Assembly: GCA_958296105.1 (NCBI GenBank)
Contig: OY282441.1
Coordinates: 1,523,800 to 1,587,799 of the forward strand
Direction: 5' to 3'
DNA: 64,000 nucleotides
DNA from: an uncultured Dehalococcoidia bacterium
Lineage (GTDB): Bacteria; Chloroflexota; Dehalococcoidia; Lucifugimonadales; UBA1123
Shown here piece by piece: positions 44,331 to 53,453 of this stretch. The translations under genes and the position numbers were made by a program. The notes beneath the pieces are model-generated. The model was not told the DNA's origin. It did no database searches and worked only from the letters and a program-made list of their open reading frames with translations. Positions within the stretch are counted from its first letter, which is position 1, and each line of letters opens with the position of its first letter.

Positions 44331-44714
44331 TTACGGGCGCGGTCTGTGCGCGATTCGCCTTATAGCGTCCGCCAGCTCCTGGCCGTCGGAATCTTTGACG
44401 AGATATCCGTCCGCCCCCGCTTCGAGGGCGTCGTCTATGCAGTCTGGATGGACTGCCATGAGTATGACACCCACGGAGGACATTCGCGCCTTGATCTCGC
44501 GGGTGACTGCCACGCCGTCCAGCGCGGGCATCTGAGAATCGACCAGCGCCACGTCCGGAGGCGACGCCTCGACGCTCCGAACGGCATCGAGTCCATTGGT
44601 CAGCAGAGCAAAGACTTCGATGTCGCGCACGTCTCGCAGGATGGATGCGATTCCGTTCAGAACGGCCTCGCTGTCGTCTATGACGAGGACTCGAATAGGC
44701 TCGGAAGCTCCCAT
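44331..44714 (-). CDS. Receiver-domain-only response regulator with altered switch region
   Basis: The 127 aa CheY-like domain has Asp13/14, phospho-acceptor Asp59 (VDSQMP) and Lys107 (YLVKD). The conserved Ser/Thr of the switch strand is missing: the segment reads VGVILMAVHPD. It has no output domain. No histidine kinase is nearby. It is cotranscribed with the rhomboid gene and sits just downstream of a full NarL-type regulator. Confidence 0.86.
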   Translation of the reverse strand: MGASEPIRVLVIDDSEAVLNGIASILRDVRDIEVFALLTNGLDAVRSVEASPPDVALVDSQMPALDGVAVTREIKARMSSVGVILMAVHPDCIDDALEAGADGYLVKDSDGQELADAIRRIAHRPRP

Positions 44715-44764
44715 TTTGTCACCACCGGCATCGGCTATACTTTCATCATAGCGTCAATTGGCGC

Positions 44765-44954
44765 GTTGGCAATGGAAATATCGTCGCCCTTTGCGCCAAT
44801 CACAGCCTGATTACGCCGCGCGCCGGCAGTGGGAACGCGGGAGCATCGCCGCACCTTGCGACAGTCACAGCCCGATGATGACGCGCGCCTACAGTGGAAA
44901 CGCGGGAACATCGCCGCACTTTGCGCCAGTCACAGCCTGATTATGCCGCGCTGG
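44765..44954. repeat. 65-bp tandem repeat (3 copies) containing the 3' end of the NarL-type regulator gene
   Basis: The landmark CACAGCC(T/C)GA occurs at 44801, 44866 and 44931, exactly 65 bases apart. Units are about 44765-44824 (divergent), 44825-44889 and 44890-44954. The third unit includes the last codons of the regulator gene, and the other two carry degenerate copies of those codons and stop (GVIRL-stop, RVIIGL-stop). The block fills the gap between the two regulator genes. Confidence 0.85.
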
Positions 44955-45571
44955 AGGGCTCGTGTGACCGCTTCGGTGCGGTGGCTGACGTCTAGCTTCT
45001 GGAAGATGTTGGCGACGTGGGTCTTGACCGTGCTTTCGCTGATCAGAAGCTCCCTGCCTATCCCCCTGTTGGACGAGCCGCGCGCAATCAGCTGAAGCAC
45101 CTCCACCTCGCGCTCCGAAAGCGTATCGGGTCCGAGCCGAGACAGCTCTTGGAAGCGGCTGATGAGTTTGGCGGCGACGCCAGGGTCTATCTGGGACTCT
45201 CCCCTGAACACCGTTCGCACGGCGTTGAACAGGTCTTCGCGTGACGTATCCTTGAGAAGATACCCCTTCGCTCCTGCCTCTATTGCGTCGAATATGTACT
45301 CGTCCGTGTCGAACGTGGTGAGTATGATCGTCTTGATGCGCGGATTCTCTGCGCCGATGGATCTCATCGCCTCCACGCCGGACATCTTGGGCATACGAAG
45401 GTCCATCAGGATCACGTCAGGCTCCATCCGGCGCGCCATCTCTATCGCCTCTACGCCGTTGCCCGCCTCTCCGACCACGTCGAAGTCGTCTTGGCGGCTC
45501 AGCATCGTGTTGAGACCGTCCCTGACGATGGTGTGATCATCGACTATGAGTATTCTTATGGGGTCGTCCAT
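44930..45571 (-). CDS. NarL/FixJ-family response regulator
   Basis: The 213 aa protein has a receiver domain with Asp57 (ILMDLRMPKMSG), switch Thr (IILTTFD) and Lys in YLLKD. The LuxR-type HTH follows (LSEREVEVLQLIARGSSNRGIGRELLISESTVKTHVANIFQKL). The usual NKEIA is NRGIG. GGAGGA precedes the ATG at 45571. No partner kinase is in the window, so the signal is unknown. Its 3' end lies in a tandem repeat. Confidence 0.94.
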   Translation of the reverse strand: MDDPIRILIVDDHTIVRDGLNTMLSRQDDFDVVGEAGNGVEAIEMARRMEPDVILMDLRMPKMSGVEAMRSIGAENPRIKTIILTTFDTDEYIFDAIEAGAKGYLLKDTSREDLFNAVRTVFRGESQIDPGVAAKLISRFQELSRLGPDTLSEREVEVLQLIARGSSNRGIGRELLISESTVKTHVANIFQKLDVSHRTEAVTRALQRGIIRL

Positions 45572-45639
45572 TGGCAGATCCTCCACTCGCGGCGTGAGCC
45601 TTTGCGAACTTATTATAGATAATCGCGCGCTGGAATGCC

Positions 45640-48099
45640 CTAGCGCTCGGTTCGCACCCACAGAGATTCGCCGTCCGTCTCGAACGTCACCGAGCCGCGC
45701 TCGCTCGTGACGAACAGGCGGGAGAGCGGCATTAGCTCGCTCAGCCGATCCAGCGTCTGCGGGCTGGGATGCCCGAACTTGTTGTCCGCGCCTACCGTGA
45801 TCACCGCCGCCAAGGGTGAGACCGCCTTCAGAAACTCCTCGTCCGAGGACGTGTCGCTGCCGTGGTGCGCCACCTTCAGCACGTCGCTTCTCAGATGCTG
45901 GCCAGACCGCGCCAGCCATCGCTCGCCCTCGGCGAACACGTCTCCGGTGAGCAGGAAGCTGCGCTCGCCGTAGACGAGCCGAAGCACGACGGAGCCGTTG
46001 TCGACATCCGATTCGGTCCCCGAAAGCAGCGGATCGGGCGGTCCGAGCGCTTCGATCCACACCCCATCCGGGAACGCCACCCTCAATCCGGGCTGCGCTC
46101 GAGCCGACGCCGCCCCCTCCAGACGCGCCAGATTGCGCCAAGTCTTATAGTCTGCCCCGCCGACTTCCTGACTTCGTTCGAGTATGCTTTCGACCCTGTA
46201 GCGGCGCAGGACCTCGCCGAGTCCGCCAACGTGATCGCTGTGAGGATGGCTGAGCGTCACCAGATCCACCGTTCTGTCCCAGAAGGGCATCTCCGCTCCC
46301 ATGACCCGGGCGGCAAGCGCGGCGCTCGGCCCGCCGTCTACGACAATCTTATGGCCGTTCGGCGTGGTGATCACTGCCATATCCCCCTGTCCCACGTCGG
46401 CGAACACCACGCGCAGGTTTTCGCCGCGCTGTCCCATTACTGCCGCCCACACGAGGATCGCCACAGCTACAGCCGCAGCCGCGATCTGCCAAGGGACGGT
46501 CACGTCCGCTGCCATCCGAGTGACGGACAGCCTCCCCCGCATCCGTGACAGCCACGATGAGCGGCTGTACGCCAGCAGCGTCAGCGCCGCCAGCGCGATG
46601 TAGTATCCCCAGACCAGCGCATGACCCAGCTTGCCCACGCCGACGGACGCGGCCGGCGCGCGGGAGATGAGCGACACGGCATCCGTGACGTACCAAGACA
46701 CCGCCCACGCCAGCCAGCCGATGGGCAGCGAGGCGGCTTCGGACACCAGCCCCGTGAGCGCTGTCGCCCCGTGCGCCGCCAGCGCGATCGGGACGGCGGG
46801 CAGAGTCAGCAGCGTGGTCGGCAGTCCCACCAGCGAAATCCGCTCGAAGTAGAACCCCACCAGCGGAGCGGTGGCAAGCGTTGCGGCGAGTGTGACGCCA
46901 GTCGCCCCCGCCAGCGCGCGAGCCGCCCCCGCCGCGAATCCGCCAGCTTCGTCCCCAAGCCCCAGCTTCTCCAGAATTCGGTCGGACAGCCCCTCGTGGT
47001 ATACGCCTATTCCCATCATCGCCGCGAAGCTGAGCTGAAACGACACGCTCGACAGTATGCGCGGATCGAATGCCGCCATGAGCGCGGCGGCGAGCGCGAG
47101 CGAAGGCGTGAGGCTTCGCGGCCTGCCGAGCGCAACAGCCGCTATGTACACCGTCCCCATCAGCGCCGCGCGCGTGGCGGACGGGGAAGCGCCGGAGAGC
47201 AGCGCGTATCCCCATATCGCCCCCAGCGGAGCGAGCAGATAGAGCTGACGTCTCCGCCCGAACACCGCCGCGCCAGACGATACGCTGAGCGTCAGCAGTA
47301 TGCCCACGTGCAGGCCGGATATCGCCAGCAGATGGGAAGCGCCAGCCCGTCGGAAGTCCTCGCTCAGCGAGTCGGGCAGCCCGTCCCGCATTCCGAGCAG
47401 AATCGCCTGCCCGAACGCCGCCTGCGGCTCGGGAACGGCTCTCGCCAGAGATTCTGCCATGTCGCGGCGGGATGCGGCAAGCCAGCGTCCGAATCGACTT
47501 CCGCCGCCGTCCGAAATCAGCCGCGACTCGGGGAACGCCATCACCGTCCATATCCCCTGGCGTTCGAGGTATGCGGGAAAGTCGAAGTCGTCCAGCTTCT
47601 GCGGAGCGCGCAGACGACCGCTCAGGCTCAGTCTGTCTCCGTATCTGAACAGAGGCGGTCTCCTCGACTCTGCCATCGCGCCGGTGGCGGCGGCGGTGAC
47701 GCGAATGTCTCCCGATACCGGCGTCCACTCCGTCCCCGCGCCGCTTCTGATCCGATCTGCGGCGAGTCTGAACGTCGAAACCGAGCCGCAGCAGGGCGGA
47801 TCATCCGTCACCGTCCCCAGAACCTCGACCCGCGCCGAGCCGTGATACGCCCTGAGCGCGTTTTCGGGCGTATCGTCCAGCCCCGCGCGGATCGTCCCAA
47901 GCGTCAGCGCCAGCAGAGCGAGCGCGGGCAGGACGGAGAGCCGCAGCGAAGCCGACAGCGCCACTGTCAGCGCGGCTGCCAGCGCGAACAGGGCGAGCGC
48001 AGCTGTCGATTGAGGCTGCCACCGCTCGCCCAGCAGTATGCCGCAGACGAACGCGCCCGCCAGCAGGGGGAGCAGGGCAGCGCGCTCGCGCAGGGTCAC
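45640..48099 (-). CDS. comEC: ComEC/Rec2-type DNA uptake channel protein
   Basis: The 819 aa protein has an N-terminal membrane and OB-fold region, the Competence domain (GASHLLAISGLHVGILLTL; SGASPSATRAALMGTVYIAA) and a C-terminal metallo-beta-lactamase domain with SHPHSDHVGG. It transports single-stranded DNA across the membrane in transformation. The GTG at 48099 overlaps the P450 stop as GTGA; a TTG at 48126 is also in frame. comEA is 8 kb away at 55982. Confidence 0.92.
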   Translation of the reverse strand: MTLRERAALLPLLAGAFVCGILLGERWQPQSTAALALFALAAALTVALSASLRLSVLPALALLALTLGTIRAGLDDTPENALRAYHGSARVEVLGTVTDDPPCCGSVSTFRLAADRIRSGAGTEWTPVSGDIRVTAAATGAMAESRRPPLFRYGDRLSLSGRLRAPQKLDDFDFPAYLERQGIWTVMAFPESRLISDGGGSRFGRWLAASRRDMAESLARAVPEPQAAFGQAILLGMRDGLPDSLSEDFRRAGASHLLAISGLHVGILLTLSVSSGAAVFGRRRQLYLLAPLGAIWGYALLSGASPSATRAALMGTVYIAAVALGRPRSLTPSLALAAALMAAFDPRILSSVSFQLSFAAMMGIGVYHEGLSDRILEKLGLGDEAGGFAAGAARALAGATGVTLAATLATAPLVGFYFERISLVGLPTTLLTLPAVPIALAAHGATALTGLVSEAASLPIGWLAWAVSWYVTDAVSLISRAPAASVGVGKLGHALVWGYYIALAALTLLAYSRSSWLSRMRGRLSVTRMAADVTVPWQIAAAAVAVAILVWAAVMGQRGENLRVVFADVGQGDMAVITTPNGHKIVVDGGPSAALAARVMGAEMPFWDRTVDLVTLSHPHSDHVGGLGEVLRRYRVESILERSQEVGGADYKTWRNLARLEGAASARAQPGLRVAFPDGVWIEALGPPDPLLSGTESDVDNGSVVLRLVYGERSFLLTGDVFAEGERWLARSGQHLRSDVLKVAHHGSDTSSDEEFLKAVSPLAAVITVGADNKFGHPSPQTLDRLSELMPLSRLFVTSERGSVTFETDGESLWVRTER

Positions 48100-49343
48100 G
48101 GCTTCGGGCGCTCCACCTCCACCCAAAGCTCTTTGACGCCTCGCAGAACCACCTGATCCCTGTACTCCGGCTCGGACACCAGACTGATCGAGGAGAACCT
48201 GTCCAGCAGGCTGCTGAAGGCGATGCGCCCTTCGAGAAGCGCCAGCGGCGCGCCCAGACAGTGATGGATGCCGCGCCCGAACGATATGTGGCTCTTTTCC
48301 CGCCGCCCTATGTCGAGCGAGCGCGGGTTGGTGAAGACGGCCGGATCGTGGTTCGCCGCGCCCAGAGCGGATATGACCTGCTGGCCGGCGCGAATCTTCT
48401 TCCCGCCTATCTCCACGTCCTCCAGCGCGTCTCTGCCGTCCAGCTGAACGGGGCTGTCGTACCTCAGCATCTCGTGGATGGCTGAGTCCATCAGCCCGGG
48501 GTCGTCTCGAAGACGCTGAAGCTGGTCGGGGTGTTCGATGAGCGCGAGCGTTCCGTTGCCTATCAGGTTGCGGGTGGTCTCGTTCCCCGCCACCAGCAGG
48601 AGGAGCAAGGTAGCGAGCAGCTCATCATGCGTGAGCCTGTCGCCCTCGTCTTCGACTGCGAGCAGGGCGCTTATCATGTCGTTCTGAGGACTATGCCGCC
48701 GCTGCTCCATTATCCCGTCGAAGTAGTCGAACAGCTCTTGGCTGGAAGCGCGGATGCGGCTTCTCTGCTCGTCGCTTATCGTAGGCTCGATTACTAGGGA
48801 GATGTCGTTGGACCACTTCTCGAACACGTCCATGTCCTCCGAGGGGACGCCAAGCATCTCTGCGATTACGGTTATCGGCAGAGGATAGGCGAATCGCTCG
48901 ATGAGGTCGAACTCGTCCACGTCTTCCAGACCGTCCAGAAGGTCTTCGACGATCTGCTCGATCCTGTCGCCAAGCTCGGCGACGGAGCGCGGGGTGAACG
49001 CCCTCGACACCAGCCCCCTCAGCCGTGTGTGGTCGGGCGGGTCCATGCCCAAGAAGCTCTTGTAATCCACGTAGCTGTCGGGGGAGTCGTTGGAGAAGCG
49101 CCTGTGATCGCGCAGAACGCGGTTCACGTCTTCGTACTCCGTCAGTATCCAAGCGTCCAGCAGCCGGAGCCGGTGTACGGGGTCTTTGCGGCGCATCTCC
49201 TCGTACACGTCATAGGGGTACGCCCTGACTTTGGGCGAGAGCGGGTTGTAGCTGACGCCGGACTCGATGCGCTCCCACGCAAGTATCGCGGATATGGACG
49301 CGGACCTGACTGAGCTTCGTACTCGTTTCGCTATCGGGTGCAT
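48096..49343 (-). CDS. Cytochrome P450
   Basis: The 415 aa soluble bacterial P450 has I-helix LLLVAGNETT, K-helix ExxR (HEMLRYDSP) and heme loop FGRGIHHCLGAP with Cys362 as thiolate ligand. The I-helix acid is Glu (GNETT), a common variant. No ferredoxin partner adjoins it; the FNR-like protein at 28476 is distant. Residues before about 30 are not family-like, so the true start may be later. Substrate is unknown. Confidence 0.93.
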   Translation of the reverse strand: MHPIAKRVRSSVRSASISAILAWERIESGVSYNPLSPKVRAYPYDVYEEMRRKDPVHRLRLLDAWILTEYEDVNRVLRDHRRFSNDSPDSYVDYKSFLGMDPPDHTRLRGLVSRAFTPRSVAELGDRIEQIVEDLLDGLEDVDEFDLIERFAYPLPITVIAEMLGVPSEDMDVFEKWSNDISLVIEPTISDEQRSRIRASSQELFDYFDGIMEQRRHSPQNDMISALLAVEDEGDRLTHDELLATLLLLLVAGNETTRNLIGNGTLALIEHPDQLQRLRDDPGLMDSAIHEMLRYDSPVQLDGRDALEDVEIGGKKIRAGQQVISALGAANHDPAVFTNPRSLDIGRREKSHISFGRGIHHCLGAPLALLEGRIAFSSLLDRFSSISLVSEPEYRDQVVLRGVKELWVEVERPKP

Positions 49344-49485
49344 GGGCGAATCTCCAAAGTCGTATGGGTTCAGGGCAGATTACACAGCGGAGTCGCCCCG
49401 CACAAGCGGGATGTGGCGAAATAGAGGTCGGACGGCGCGCGGCGGCGGGAAGAGGTCGAGCGCAATCGCGTCGGCTCGGCGCTAG

Positions 49486-49707
49486 CTATGGGTGGGCGGG
49501 TGCGCCGTCTTCGTGGGAGGCGAACAGCACAGGACGGTAGCGGTACGGGTACTTCTCGAACACCTCCTCGTTCAGGTCCACGCCGAGACCCGGCGCGGAG
49601 GGCAGACGGTAGTATCCGCCGCCCAGCTCCATCGGATCCACCTGTATCTCGTCGAACACGGGCAGGGGCGAGACATGCTCCAGAATGAGGAAGTTGGGAA
49701 TCGAGGC
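49486..49707 (-). pseudogene. C-terminal remnant of a mandelate racemase/muconate lactonizing-type (enolase superfamily) gene
   Basis: About 73 codons read IPNFLILEH, DPMELGGGYYRLPSAPGLGVDLNEEVFEKYPYR and end HEDGAPAHP. This matches only the last part of such enzymes (compare NFLIQES and PTKPGLGIELDEDV at the end of the intact 58536 gene). The barrel and all metal ligands are absent. The frame starts in unrelated sequence at 49761. It is a decayed or deleted gene. Confidence 0.75.
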
Positions 49708-49787
49708 GGATGCGCGCGAGCGTCTGTGTGGTTTGGTATCACAGGAGGCGAAGGCTGTCAACCGCTGCCAGCACGCGCCGAAAGCCT

Positions 49788-50954
49788 CTAGCCCGCTGCG
49801 GTCTCCGATTTCCTGAACTCTGGTATGACGTACTCGCCGAACAGCTCGATGGACTTCATCACCTTCTCATGCGGGATCGTCTCGGTCTGCATCATTATCA
49901 TCATCTGGTCTATGCCCGTAGCCTCGTGCTTCTTCAGGGCTTCGATGCAGGAGTCAGGGTCTCCGGCTATGACAACGCCGCGATCCGCGAGCGTGTCGGC
50001 GTCCAGGTCTTCCCAAACCTTGTGCGCGATTGCCTGTCCGCCGGAGAAATCCAAGACGTCGCTCACCTCCTCGCCGTCTCCTTCGTCCTGAACGTATCGG
50101 GAGAAGTTCTGCCTCAGATGGTCTGGAACGCCGCCCCACTGTTCGAGCAGCCGCGCGTACACGTCCTTCTGCCCCTGCACGTAGGGCCTGTCTGGGCCGA
50201 AGAAGTTCTTGAGGGACGCCGCGCCCATCTCTCTTGCCTCTCGGTTGTCTTCGAGGCAGATGCCGAGCGTGGAGTTTGCCCACTGGTCGTTGACGAACGC
50301 GCCCACCGGGCTGGCTCTCTTGACGTTCTCCTTATAAGCGCGCACGTAAGGCTCCAAGGACGACGGGGCGCTGGAGCCGAAAGCCAGCACGCCTATGCCC
50401 TTGGACGCGGCTATCTCATAGGTGGAAGGCTGAAGCGCGGCGACCCAGATCGGAGGGTGCGGGCGCTGATAGGGCTTGGGCAGAATCTGTCTGGATGGAA
50501 CCTGCCAGAACTTCCCCTCGTACTCGAACCAGTCGGACTCCCATATCTTGGGCACCATCGCCAGAGACTCCTCCCACATGTCTCGGCTGTCTCTGGGGTC
50601 TATGCCCATACCGGTCAGCTCGTAGGGAGCGGAGCGCCCGGTTCCGAAATCCACCCTGCCCTTGGACAGGTGATCGAGCATCGCCACGCGCTCGGCGACG
50701 CGGTTCGGGTGGTGGTAGGGCAGGATCACCACGCCCAGCCCTAGCCGTATGCGCTTGGTTCGCTGGCTGAGCGCGGCGTATACCAGATCGGGACACGGAG
50801 ACGCGGAGAAGCCTGTCAGGAAGTGATGCTCCACGAACCACAGATAGTCGAAGCCCACCTCGTCCGCCAGTATGCACTGCTCCATCGTCTCCTCGAGTAC
50901 TAGACGGTCGTCCAAGCTGGGTCTCTGCATCTCGTACTGCAACGCAAGTTTCAT
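49788..50954 (-). CDS. LLM-class flavin/F420-dependent oxidoreductase
   Basis: The 388 aa luciferase-like protein has FDYLWFVEHHFLTGFS near residue 40, RIRLGLGVVILPYHHPNRVAER near 70, GRVDFGTGRSAPYELTGMG near 102 and a C-terminal GIDQMMIMMQTE segment. It begins MKLALQYEMQRP at the ATG at 50954. It is divergent from the frameshifted SDR. It resembles the luciferase-alpha-like monooxygenases common in Chloroflexota; substrate is unknown. Confidence 0.88.
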   Translation of the reverse strand: MKLALQYEMQRPSLDDRLVLEETMEQCILADEVGFDYLWFVEHHFLTGFSASPCPDLVYAALSQRTKRIRLGLGVVILPYHHPNRVAERVAMLDHLSKGRVDFGTGRSAPYELTGMGIDPRDSRDMWEESLAMVPKIWESDWFEYEGKFWQVPSRQILPKPYQRPHPPIWVAALQPSTYEIAASKGIGVLAFGSSAPSSLEPYVRAYKENVKRASPVGAFVNDQWANSTLGICLEDNREAREMGAASLKNFFGPDRPYVQGQKDVYARLLEQWGGVPDHLRQNFSRYVQDEGDGEEVSDVLDFSGGQAIAHKVWEDLDADTLADRGVVIAGDPDSCIEALKKHEATGIDQMMIMMQTETIPHEKVMKSIELFGEYVIPEFRKSETAAG

Positions 50955-51138
50955 GGTCGAACCCCCTATCCTCGCTCGTGAACGCCACTCGTGAACGGCA
51001 CAAGCCACGCGGCAAGGGTATTCTACTTCCACATACCCCTATATACAACAAGCGGCTGTGCGCAGCGGGCGGCGCGCGGGTTACTCTCATCGCCTCGAAA
51101 CGATATAATCGTTGGAGCATCAGCGCAGGAGGAAGACA

Positions 51139-51952
51139 TTGGGCAAGCTGGAAGGAAAGGTAGCGGTCATTACGGGAGCCAGTCGAGGCATCGGCAGAGA
51201 CATGGCGGTTGTGTTCGCGCGCGAGGGCGCGAAGGTCGTGGTGTCGGCGCGCACGGAGAACGAGGGCGACTTTCGCATACCGGGCAGCATCCAGACCGCG
51301 GTCAACAGGATCAGGGACGAGGGCGGAGAGGCATTGGGCATCCGCTGCGACGTGACTCAGGAAGACGACGTCGCCAACCTGCTGAGGCAGACCGCCGAGC
51401 GCTTCGGGCGCGTGGACATCCTCGTCAACAACGCCGCAATTCTTATTCCCGGCACGGTCGAGGACATGCAGATCAGGCACTGGGACCTGCTCTACCGCGT
51501 CAACATACGCGGCCCCTTTCTGGGCTGCAAGCTGGTCATCCCCTACATGAAGGAGCAGGGCTACGGCCACATCGTCAACATCAGCTCGGTGGGCGCGATA
51601 GGGCCCGGCGAGGGGCCATACGAGTCGGCGAGGGCGGACGGCAGCGCATACGGCGCGGGAAAGGCGCACTTGGAACGGTTCACGCAGGGGCTGGCGAGTG
51701 AGCTGTTCGAGTACAACATCGCTGTCAACGCGCTTTCACCGCGGGGCGGCATAGCCTCGGAGGGGCAAGCGCTGGTTCAGGGGAGATCGCCCGTACAGCG
51801 GGGCGCGCGAGGACGGCATCATCATGGGAGACGCCGGCGCGATCATCTGCGAGAAGGAGCCGCAGTCCTACACGGGCAAGATACTGTACGACGAAGACGT
51901 ACTCGCCGAGGCCGGAATAACGGACCTATCGCCGTACCCCATAATAGAGTAG
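51139..51952 (+). pseudogene. Short-chain dehydrogenase interrupted by a +1 frameshift
   Basis: A TTG start after GGAGGAAG gives an SDR with VITGASRGIGRD, NNAA near residue 100 and intact YGAGK. The first frame is family-like to ALVQG at about 51782. The other frame then continues SGAREDGIIMGDAGAIICEKEP to a TAG at 51950-51952. Removing one G from GGGG (51780-51783) restores a continuous protein of about 270 aa. Either the gene is freshly inactivated or the assembly has a homopolymer error. Confidence 0.8.
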
Positions 51953-51992
51953 GGCTGTCCGCGCGCGTAGGGCTGTCCGAACGGAATCAATG

Positions 51993-52023
51993 CCAAAGCC
52001 CCGCCCTGTATCAGGACGGGGCT
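51993..52023. terminator. Bidirectional terminator hairpin
   Basis: AAAGCCCCGCCCT (51993-52005) pairs with AGGACGGGGCTTT (52011-52023), one mismatch, 5-base loop. TTTCTTG follows on plus and TTTGGC on minus. It separates the convergent SDR and betaine-binding-protein genes. Confidence 0.8.
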
Positions 52024-52050
52024 TTCTTGCTGCCGACCGAATGGGGAAGG

Positions 52051-53367
52051 CTACGCTTCGGGCCAGCCGTCCGGGGTTTCGTTCGCGCTGAGCGCGGACT
52101 GGATGGCGGACCTGGCATCGCTGGTGACCCAGCCGCCCCATACGTCCGTGTTGCTGTTCAGCCACCAGAGCGCGGCATCTTCGGCGGTTGCGCCCTCGTT
52201 TTCCTTCTGCCAAGCGGCGACGGTCTTATAGACACTGATGTTGAAGTCCCACGCGCGCAGCATGTCGACCACGGCCGGAGCGCGGGCAAGCAGATCGGGA
52301 TGCACCGCTATCAGAATGGTGGCGTCTTCGTAGGCGCAAGCCTTCGTGGTGAACCAGCACTCGTCGCTGTACGGAGGCTCTTCGAGGCGAACGAGGTCGA
52401 GCAGAAGAGGCGGGTCGTTGGTTCCCCACTGGTATCCGATCCAGGGGTCTTTCCTCTCGTATGCGCCGTACAGGTCTGCGTTCGCGGCGGCGCCGTCTCC
52501 GGGGTTGACGATATGTACGTGGTCATCCAGGCCGTACCCAGTGATCTGGGCGGCGTTGACCTCTTCGCACGCCCAGCCGATGACGCAGGACACCAAGCGC
52601 GCCTTGCCGCCGGTCTCCGCGCTCACGAACAGCGCCTTGAACTGGTCGTCCTTCAGGTCTTCCACGTTGTCGAGATCCGGGTACTGCTCCTGCAGGTAGG
52701 CGGGAATTACGAACGCGGACTGCCAGTCTTTGCCGAGGCTTTCGCCCACGGACACCACCTCTCCTCTGGACTGCGCTTCCATCCAGACTTCGTCCTGGTT
52801 GGGCAGCCATATCTCCATGGTGACGTGGCTGTCGCCGCGTCTCAGCCCTTGGAAAAGCGGCAGGGTGCTGCCGAACACCACCTCCGTGGGGTATTCGTAG
52901 CCCTTCTCCACGATGTACTGGGCGATGCGGTTCTGAACCTGCGCGCTTCCCCAGTTGAGATCGCTGAAGACGATGGTCTCTTTGGGGCCTTCGGGCGCCA
53001 TTACTTCGACGATCTTCTCGACTTGGACGATCTTTTCGACCTCGACAGGCTTCTCGACGATCCTATCGACCTGGACGATCTTCTCCACTTCGATCGGCTT
53101 CTCGACGATCCTCTCGACTTGGACGATCTTCTCCACTTCGATCGGCTTCTCGACGATCCTATCGACCTGGACTATCTTTTCGACTTGGACGATCTTCTCC
53201 ACTTCGACCGGCTTTTCGACTTCGACGATCTTCTCCACTTCGACCGGTCTGTCGACGATCTTTTCGACTATCACCGGCTCGGACGAGCAGGCGACGGCTG
53301 CCACTGCCAAGAGCGCAAGCAGCGCCCCTGCCAAGGCGAACGCCCCGATCTTGTTTCGATACTTCAT
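52051..53367 (-). CDS. Glycine betaine/choline-type ABC transporter substrate-binding lipoprotein
   Basis: The 438 aa protein has a lipoprotein signal (LAVAAVAC), then about 95 residues of VEKIVQVxRIVEKPxE repeats, then an OpuAC domain (TIVFSDLNWGSAQVQNRIAQYIVEKGY; VTMEIWLPNQDEVW; PAYLQEQYPDLDNV). The Trp-rich segments fit a cation-pi box for quaternary amines. GGAGGAT precedes the ATG at 53367; an ATG at 53379 lies within a 14-bp duplication. It is the last gene of the ATPase-permease-binding protein operon. Confidence 0.92.
   Translation of the reverse strand: MKYRNKIGAFALAGALLALLAVAAVACSSEPVIVEKIVDRPVEVEKIVEVEKPVEVEKIVQVEKIVQVDRIVEKPIEVEKIVQVERIVEKPIEVEKIVQVDRIVEKPVEVEKIVQVEKIVEVMAPEGPKETIVFSDLNWGSAQVQNRIAQYIVEKGYEYPTEVVFGSTLPLFQGLRRGDSHVTMEIWLPNQDEVWMEAQSRGEVVSVGESLGKDWQSAFVIPAYLQEQYPDLDNVEDLKDDQFKALFVSAETGGKARLVSCVIGWACEEVNAAQITGYGLDDHVHIVNPGDGAAANADLYGAYERKDPWIGYQWGTNDPPLLLDLVRLEEPPYSDECWFTTKACAYEDATILIAVHPDLLARAPAVVDMLRAWDFNISVYKTVAAWQKENEGATAEDAALWWLNSNTDVWGGWVTSDARSAIQSALSANETPDGWPEA
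53006..53280. repeat. In-frame ~48-bp repeats coding VEKIVQV-type tract
   Basis: Inside the binding-protein gene, a 16-codon unit (VEKIVQVDRIVEKPIE and close variants) occurs about three times, flanked by partial units. Because the unit is a multiple of three, copy-number change would alter stalk length without breaking the frame. Confidence 0.85.
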
Positions 53368-53376
53368 TCTATCCTC

Positions 53377-53404
53377 CATGCGGTTCTTCTCATGCGGTTC
53401 TTCT
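53377..53404. repeat. Perfect 14-bp tandem duplication
   Basis: CATGCGGTTCTTCT is present at 53377-53390 and 53391-53404, just upstream (minus strand) of the ribosome site of the betaine-binding-protein gene. Confidence 0.85.
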
Positions 53405-53453
53405 GTTGTGGTTGACGCGGCCTTTGGCTGGAAAGGAGTTTTTGCAAGACGGT

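Noticed and set aside
51953-53415. Continuation of the SDR first frame to 53415
   Set aside because: After the frameshift it runs through a terminator and antisense to the betaine-binding lipoprotein, with low-complexity sequence from its repeats.
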